NCBI GenBank assembly: GCA_023136145.1
Contig: JAGLRU010000330.1
Location: 1-9,407 of the forward strand
Direction: 5' to 3'
Length of the DNA stretch: 9,407 bases
Origin: Alphaproteobacteria bacterium
GTDB taxonomy: Bacteria; Pseudomonadota; Alphaproteobacteria; Micavibrionales; UBA2020
Part shown: one piece after another, positions 1 through 9,000 of the stretch
Layout: the number at the start of each line of letters is the position of its first letter
How positions within the stretch are numbered: the first letter of the stretch is position 1
Position numbers and translations under genes: made by a program
Notes under the pieces: model-generated
What the model was told of the DNA's origin: nothing
Seen by the model: the letters and a program-made list of their open reading frames with translations, nothing else
Database searches by the model: none

Positions 1-3000
1 ATTTAGCGCCGTCTATAATAGTAAAGTCAAAACCGGATGCACTTTTTGAACCTTTTGCTGCTCCTGGTATTACACCTCCGGGAAATTCAAACTGATCTTT
101 TTTCCCAGGGCCAACCGCGCCGTCTTCTATTATAATATCTTCATCTATACCTTCTCCCAGTCCCTCGTCATCATTTAGATCATCTGCTATCTCTTTATCG
201 TCTATTTCATCTTTTGTCCCGTCTTCAACATCTCCGTCTGCGGGCCCTGCCGCTGCTCCCCCTGCCGCAGAAGTAAACCAGTTCAGGTTATTACCGCTAT
301 CTATGGAACCGAGAGGGGCTATATCTACGCCGTTTATGTTGTTTGAGTCTTGCACGTCTACATAGGACACATCTATCGTCCCCTGAGGATCTATTTCCCA
401 TTGTGTGCCGTCAGATGTGCTTTTTAATGTTATGAGGTTTCCGGTTTCACCTGTAAGCGTAAGGGTTCCTGTTATTGTCTTTGTTTCCCCCTCCTCGAAT
501 TGCAGTTCTTTGCCCGCTGTAGTACAGGTGAAGTCACTGAAAGTTGTTCCATATAGATGAGACACTTTTGAGACATCATCAAATATTACTGTTCCTCCAT
601 TATGAACAAAGGTGCCCGCGGCGGGGTTCATGTCTCCGGCAATATTAAGATCGCCGCTTGTTGAGGTAAATATTCCTCCTGATACCGCAAGGTTACCGTT
701 TATGTCTATTGCAGCTGTTCCTCCGGTGAAGGTTCCGTCTGATTGAGAGTACGCGGCAGATGTTATGGTGTTTGCTCCGTGTGTTATTGTTCCATTTGAC
801 AAGGTAAGGGTTCCTCCTAAGGTAAGATCTGAGGCGGCATTATATGTGTTGGGGCTTCCGTTAGTGTCGTTTATGGTTAAGTTATTGTAATCTGTGCCTG
901 CTCCAAAGTCTTTTATTGTTCTTGTTGTGCCTGTGTTATCCCCCGTGTATTCCACCGTTCCTGAGTCTGTATCAAGATTGGTCACGTTTGTTAAGGTTTC
1001 CTGGCCTTGTAGTTGAAAGGTCCCGGAATTATCTACCGCCTGGGAACTCGCGAATGCAAGATTATAACCGGCAAGATTAAATATGCCGTTAGAGTTAATA
1101 GTAAGAGAACCAATACTATATGTTCTATATAGAGTTGATTCGTTGGGAACACCCGAGGGTATTACAACATCATCTACTTCTATCGGTTGTCTGTTGAGAT
1201 CCCAATTTACGAACACATCCCAATCTGTTGAGCTTGACCCGTCCCATGTGATGGTTGCTCCCGCGAATACCCAGTTTATATTGTTCCCTCCGTTTGTTGA
1301 ATCTGCGGCATACATGGTATTGCCGGAGGAAGCATCTGAATAGCTCACGTTTATATAATCCAGGTCGTATGTGCCGTTCATTACAAGATCCCATGCGGCT
1401 GTTGTATCTGACTGTAGGGTTATGAGATTGCCCAATGCCCCCTGCAATGTGAAAGTCCCTCCTGAATCTACCGTTACTGTATCAGCATCATCTATTGTTA
1501 TTGTCGCGCCCGCTGTCGTACAGGAGAGGGTTCCCCCATCTTCTACTGTTATACCTCCATTAAAAGTTGCGTCTCCCCCAAGAGAAAGGGTACCTGCCTG
1601 TATTGTTACCGCATCGATAACTGTTATAGCGTTTCCGTTATAGGTAAAAGGAGCTGTCCCGCTAAATCCGGTTGTCAGGGTAAGACCGTAAAGGCCGCCA
1701 TTCGCGTTAAATACTATTGAGTCATTCAGATCCGCAGCACTGTCAAGGTAAAGATGGGGCCCTGTGCCTCCCGCTATTGTGTAGGTTTGAGCTAACGCGT
1801 CATTGGCAAAATTAAGCCTGGATGAACCACCGTCAAATGTTCCCGCCTGGGTTATATTGCCTTGGGTATTTACAGTTCCTCCCGTCATACTTCCATCTGT
1901 CAATGTTAGTGTGCCGTCAATATTTATGGTGTAACTTTCTGATATGGAAGTTTGGCTTCCCGCATTGCAAAAGGTTGAGGGTGAGAACTGATTGTTATAT
2001 GTGGTGGATATCCAGCCTGTTGTTCTTGGCGTGTTTGAGATGCGAACTTCGTCGATTGAGCCAAATTGCTGACCGCCACCGGCATAATTGCCGATTGTTG
2101 TTATATCGTCAGTACACTGATATGCTACTTGGCTACCCGCTGGTGAACCATCTACATAGAAATTGGTGCTGTTTCCACCACTACCCACCGCCATAACATG
2201 ATGCCAACCCTCGTTTAGGTTGCTTATCACATAGCCGCTATCTCTAAATCCACTTTTATAAAGCCCTAGATGCATGTTACTTCTTTGAACAATTATATGA
2301 TGGTAAGAAGTCCCTCTAAACAGGGTATTCCAGTCTGCATTGGCAGAAAGCGGATATTTAAACCATCCTCCCACACTCCAATTATTGCCTATTGCAATAT
2401 TGCTCACGCTTATATAATCGCTAGAGCCACCAACCTGCTGTCCGCCGCCTATCTGTCCCTCCTGTCCTGTAGTCGAAACATAGTCATCTCCGTCATTGTT
2501 ATTTAAGGTTGAATCCTGATATAAATCAAGGTTTCCTGTGCCTGCCTGTTCCTCATCCAGATGCCAGACTCCTTTGTAATTATCATCCCATACACCCGTA
2601 ACGTTTTCCAGGGAAGTAGTGATGGAGCTCTGCCCGTAGTAAAGATATACGTCTGTATTTTCTGTGCTTGACAATGACGGTATCTTTACCCAGGAAACAA
2701 AGTTTCCTGTTGAGGCGTTATATGTTTCTATCTCGTGGGATAGCCTTGTTCCGTTTTCATCGGTGAATATAATATCGTATCCGCTGGAATTGGTTACATA
2801 GCCGCCGTTAGCCGTTGTCTTTAAATCGGTGTCTGTTACGCTAAAGAGCATCGGGTAGTTTGTCAGGGTTTCGTCTACTTTTTCGTAATCTATGGTTATC
2901 ACTTTATAGTAGGACATAGCGCTTAACGCCCCTGATGTAAGAGTAAAATCTCCGTTTACCTCTACAGTATCGCCTATCAGTATATAGGCTCCTCCTCCCG

Positions 3001-6000
3001 AAAAGGCTAAATTATAGTAGTTATTGCCCGCGGATAGTCCAACATAAGCGTCTGTTCCCGTATATTCAACGATTCCTGAATCCGTATCCATACCGCCGGC
3101 GAGAGTAACGGTTTGCGAAGATGAGCCGATAAGTTTGAGAGCGGCATCATTAGAAAATGTTCCGTTTACCGTTAAATCATTACCGCTTATGTCTAAGGTA
3201 CCGTTTGTCAGGGTTAAATCATTAGCTACTGTTAAAGTATCCTGTGTAGTCCATTCTCCACCTATTCCGTTTGTGGTTAGCTTATAGAAGGTTGTTCCCC
3301 CCGATGTTATGGTGTTTCCTGTGGAGGTGCTCGCGAAGGTTACTGTCTGATCTGAATGAGTGAAGGTTCCGCTTGAATTGGTGAAATTGCCATGGATTGT
3401 AATATTATGACTATTCGCGTCGAGTTTGCCGCTGTTTTGGGTAGTCACATTATCAAATGTCCAGTCGCTGGTTAGAAGAGGAGTTCGTTCACCGCTGTTA
3501 TTATTATTGCTGACTATGAGGTTCCCGTAAGATTGAGAAGCAACTTTCTCATAAATAGTCCCCGCTCCGCCATATCTTCCAGCAGGGCTTCCTCCATATG
3601 CCTGATAAGAAATAGTTGAAGAAGAATTGTCGGTATAATAAACAGCTATTCTTCCGCCTCCCCCTCCACCGCAACCATTGCCGATTCCTCCATTCGCAGT
3701 AATCGTTCCCCCTCCGTCCAGAGTACCTGTTGTAATGTAAACGCTTCCTCCTGAACCACCGCCGGCATGGTACGCACCATTTCCTCCATTCGCGGATATA
3801 GTTCCGGCTATGGTAGTGGTTCCTGTAATAGTCAATTTAACAGCACCTCCGCCCGCGCCTCCATAATTTCCGCCGCTCCGATCTCCCCCTCCGCTTCCGA
3901 GATCCATCGGTTCCGCAATCAATCCATATGCGAAGCCGCCGGAGCCGCCACTTCCATCTCCGCCGTCTCCGCCATATCCGGCGCCTCCGGCATAATCACC
4001 ATTAGTTCCCTCTCCTGTTCCTTCAGAATGCTGGTAGCCTTTAGAATTTACATTGATAGTTCCGTCCAAGGCGATGGTGAGGTTGGCAGCCGTGATGTCA
4101 ATTACATACTGCTGGGTAGTTGTGTTGGCTTCATGCGTTAGTGTTCCTATCGCTCCAATATCAAAATCGCCAGCAGTTGTAATCGCGTTTCTAACTTCCA
4201 TATATCCATTTACAGTACAACTGGTATGCGTTCTTGTTGTATAAGCATAGAGTCTTGATGTCGCGGGAACAATTAATGCTCCTCCTCCGCTTAATAAATC
4301 AAAAGTTCCTCCGTTATCAGTTATTGTTCCTTTAGTTGACCAATCAAGTGTGGTATAGGTAATATTGGAAGAAGAACCTGTTTCAAGGTCACCATAGTTT
4401 TGAATAGTAATCGTATCAAAAGTGATTGCTTTATTTATCGGAGTTTTTCCTATATACCTGTCGTTTAAACTATCCTGACTGTTATTGTCAATAACAAGTT
4501 CATCAGTGCCAGCTGTGTTATCTTTTTTGTATATCGTTCCCGCTCCCCCAAGCCTGCTAACAGGACTTCCTCCGTAAGCCTGATAAGAAACAGTTGAAGA
4601 AGAATTGTCGGTATAATAAACAGCTATTCTTCCGCCTCCCCCTCCACCGCAACTATTGCCGATTCCTCCATTCGCAGTAATCGTTCCCCCTCCGTCCAGA
4701 GTACCTGTTGTAATGTAAACGCTTCCTCCTGAACCACCGCCGGAATGGTATTCACCATTTGCTCCATTTGAAGATATAGTTCCGGCTATAGTAGTGGTTC
4801 CTGTAATGGTCAATTTAACTGCGCCTCCGCCTGCGCCTCCATAATATCCGCCGCCCCGATCTCCTCCTCCGCTTCCAAGATCAGTCGGTTCCGCAATCAA
4901 TCCATATGCGAAGCCGCCAGAGCCGCCACTTCCATCTCCGCCGTCTCCGCCATATCCGGCGCCTCCGGCATAATCACCATTAGTTCCTTCTCCTGTTCCC
5001 GAAGAATTCTGGTAGCCTTTAGAATTTACATTGATAGTACCGCCAGAGACAATGGTGAGGTTGGCAGCCGTGATGTCAATTACATACTGCTGGGTAGTTG
5101 TGTTGGCTTCATGCGTTAGTGTTCCCACCGCTCCAATATCAAAATCGCCAGCGGTTGTAATCGCGTTTCTAACTTCCATATATCCATTTAGAGTATAGCT
5201 GGTATGCGTTCTTGTTGTATAAGCATAGAATCTTGATGTCGCGGGAACAATTAATGCTCCTCCTCCGCTTAATAAATCAAAAGTTCCTCCGTTATCAGTT
5301 ATTGTTCCTTTAGTTGACCAATCAAGTGTGGTATAGGTAATATTGGAAGAAGAACCTGTTTCAAGATCACCATAGTTTTGAATAGTAATCGTATCAAAAG
5401 TGATTGCTTCATTTATCGGGGTTTTTCCTATATACCTGTCGTTTAAACTATCCTGACTGTTATTGTCAATAACAAGTTCATTAGTACCAGCTGTGTTATC
5501 TTTCCTGTAAATCGTCCCCGCGCCGCCAAGCCTGCTAACAGGACTTCCTCCGTAAGCTTGATAATTAACGGAAGAATTGTCTATAGTGTAATACATAGCT
5601 ATTCTTCCGCCTCCGCCGCCTCCGGCAAGAGCGTTGCCAATCCCTCCATCAGCGGTAATGGTTCCCGCTCCCGCAAGTGTTCCTGTAGTAATATAAACAC
5701 TTCCCCCTGAACCTCCAGCAGAACGGTACCCGCCATTTGCGCCATTCGAGGATATAGTTCCGGCTATAGTAGTGGTTCCTGTAATGGTCAATTTAACTGC
5801 GCCTCCGCCTGCGCCTCCATAATTAAAACTGCCACGATCTCCTCCTCCGCTTCCTATGTTGGAAGGTTCTGTTATTAAGCCGTAGGCAAAACCACCTGCA
5901 CCGACATTCCCATCTCCTCCGTCTCCGCCATATCCGGCGCCTCCGGCACAATCACCATTAGTTCCTTCTCCTGTTCCTGCTGAATGCTGATAGCCTTTGT

Positions 6001-9000
6001 AGTTTGCGTTGATGGCGCCATTAATAGCCGCATCACCTGCCTGAACATCTATATTAACAGTTCCTACAACAACAGTGGTTCCGGCAGAATGAGTAATATT
6101 TGATCCTGTGTGAACAGTTAAGTTCCCATCATCAATAATTAACGCTCCGTTACTGATAGCATCATATGTAAAGTTAAGGACGGGGCTTGTTGTCCCACCC
6201 GCATTGCCCAGGGTTGCAGAGTTAATTTGAGTTTGTTGTGAAATATCTGCTGTATCAGTAAGGTTAATTACAACGTCATCTCCGGAAGTAGGAGTCCTAT
6301 TTAAGTCCCAGTTGGCAGCTGTGAACCAGTCGGCTGAGGCGGAGCCGTCCCATGTAATTGTAGCTCCTGTAAATATCCAGTTAGTGTTATTTCCTCCGTT
6401 TGTGGAGTTAGAGGTAAAGACAGGATATCCTCCTGACGCATCAGAATAGCTTACGTTTAAGTAATCAAAGTTATAAAGGCCGTTACATACCAAGTCCCAT
6501 GTTGCTGTTGTATCTGATTGCAGTACTATAAGATTAGCTGCCCCCCCTTGCAGGGTAATGGTTCCTCCCGCGTTAACCGTTACCGTATCAGCGTCATCTA
6601 TGGTTATTGTCGTCCCTCCCGTAGTACAAGAGAGTGTTCCTCCGTTTTCAACTGTTATGCCTCCGTTAAAGTTGGTGTTGCCTCCGAGGGCAAGTGTCCC
6701 TTCCTGTATTGTTAGCGCTCCTGTCAGTGTAAGAGTTCCTGATGTAGTGGCTGTGTTTGAGGATTTGTTTACTGTAAGAGCGCCTGTAGGAAAGTTATCA
6801 CTCGTTAGTGTTACTGTCTGCGCGTTTGTTCCTAAAAAAGTTATAGCCGCGTCTCCCTGGTTAAAAGCGGCTCCTACTGTTACAGCCCCTTGAGCTTCTA
6901 TCGTCCCTGTATCAACTTCACCGTCTGTAAGATTGAGTGTGCCTGTAACAACTATTGTATCTCCTGATGTTATGGTAAAGGTATCGGATACATCTGTGGT
7001 TTTGTTGATTGTTACGTTGTTGAAGGTTTCGCTTGAGTCAACATCAAAGGCCCCGTCTGTTGTCCCTCCGAATGTTACTGTTCCTGTGTCTTTGTTAAAT
7101 GTTCCCCCGTCCTTTGTAAAGTTACCCGCTATACTTATAGCCGCATCATTACAACTAACCGTACCTGTGGATTGGGAATAACTTCCGGTTATTGTCAAAA
7201 CTCTGCTTACTCCATTTTCCAGGGTTAATATTCCGGTATATCCATTTATCGTAAGGGAGGTGATACTGATATCAAGATCAACAAGGGACGCAGCACTGCC
7301 TGAGGTAAATTCTACTCCGTCACCGGAGGGGGATGTTTCAGGGTCCCAGTTGGTGTTATCTGCCCAGGAATTATCCGTATCCCCCACCCAGGTATGGGTG
7401 TTTGTAAGCCAGGCGATGTTGTTGCCTTTGTTTACAGAGCGGTAGGTTTCTATGGGGGCTTCTGTGTTTATATTATAAGAGTCTCTTACGGCCGCTCTCT
7501 GGATTGACCAATTATCTGTTTGTATGTCAATATACCATTGAATCCCTTCTTCATTTGAATACAGATACAACGGCGGGCTTTTTTCGTGCGGGCCTAAATC
7601 AAGGCTATCTTTGAAGGTGTAGGTTTTTCCTCCTTCAAAGTAGATATATTTATCCGGAGTTGTGCACTCAAAGTTGTGGAAAGTAATATCTCCGAAGAGA
7701 TTTGTATCGCCCTCTTCTTTCAAAGTTACTTTTGAGGCTTCTAGTGTTAAATGCGCGTCTTGCGGATAGGCAATAGATCCCCAGCCGTCAGGAGGGCCTC
7801 TAACCGACATGTTTGTTCCATTTCCTGAACATTCAAATATTTCTATCTCTCCATTTAATCTTGTTATATGGATATCTGTTGTATCAAATGTTAACGCTTT
7901 TCCGCTTTGTCCAAACCTGTCTGATATAAGGTTAAATTTTGAGGCAGTTAATATTACCAGCTCTTTCGCATCTATTGTGCCGTTTGACTTTAACGTAACG
8001 CTGCCTGATACCAGATAACTTATTTTAAAATCTTGCCCTTCTATTACCGCGACATCTCCGGTTATTTCGGAAGTATCTATTAAAATATCATTCGTTGTTT
8101 TGTATATTTCTATTTCATGAGAATAAGTATCTACAAGAAAAGATGATGCTATAAGGCTGAGTGTGTTTGCTTCTAATGGTGTGCCGGTTAAATCTTCTAT
8201 TTCTCCGGATGGGCTTTCAAGAGTGAGGCTGGCTTCTTTGTTGTACCTTAACGTATCGCCTCTCGCGGTTTTTATTATGTTTACTTCGCCTTCTTCCGCT
8301 TTTTCTGTTATCTCAAAGTTACCGGAGTTATGGATATAGTATGGATTGCCTTCAATGCTCGCGGGCTTTCTCGTTTCTCCTATTTTTATAGAACCTCTGT
8401 CTGTAACTATTTTGCCGGATAGAGTCATTACGCCTGAGCCGTCTATATAGATATTACCGTCTTCTTTCGCTTCTATTGTTCCCGCGGTCTGGCTGAAACT
8501 ACCTTCCCCATCTCCATCGTAATCAGCAAAGAGTCTCGTATCACCATTATTCGATGTTACATTCGCTCTGACTGTTACGGAGTTTTTCGCTAAAACTGTT
8601 ATTGAACTCTCAGCGGTCAGGCCGGCAGTTGCTTCTACTGTTACATTTTGAGGGACACCTTCTTCAGCGTCTCCTATTTCTATATCTGAAGATTCTATAG
8701 TTCCGGCAAGCCTCACATCTCCGGCACTCACAAGCCGGACTATTCCGTTTACTGTCTCTATCCTGTTCGCCCTTACATAGCCTTCAAGGTTTATCACATT
8801 TGAAAATATATCCGTTAAACTCTCCGCTTTTATCAGTACCGTTCCGCCGTCCGCTTCTATTCTACCGGTATTTTTTATCTGGTCGGTTATTGAGTTGCCT
8901 TCATAATCGTATATCTGAGATGCCACGGCTTCCCTTATCGCTACCGATATTAACCCGTTACCCGATATATCCAGCTCTACAGCATCTCCCCCGGCTAACA

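Noticed and set aside
3551..6013. Direct repeats taken as a CRISPR array or mobile element
   Set aside because: The units are 978 bp, in frame and protein-coding, with no short palindromic repeats, spacers, transposase or terminal inverted repeats.
3541..6013. The near-identical repeats as a pure assembly error
   Set aside because: The copies carry scattered point differences and a clean chimeric switch, and the frame and period are exact. An assembly artefact remains possible but is not the simplest reading.
6541..6547. C7 (G7 on coding strand) homopolymer as a phase-variation switch
   Set aside because: Seven bases is short for slipped-strand switching, it encodes Gly-Gly within a normal M1 module, and it is not near the start of the gene.
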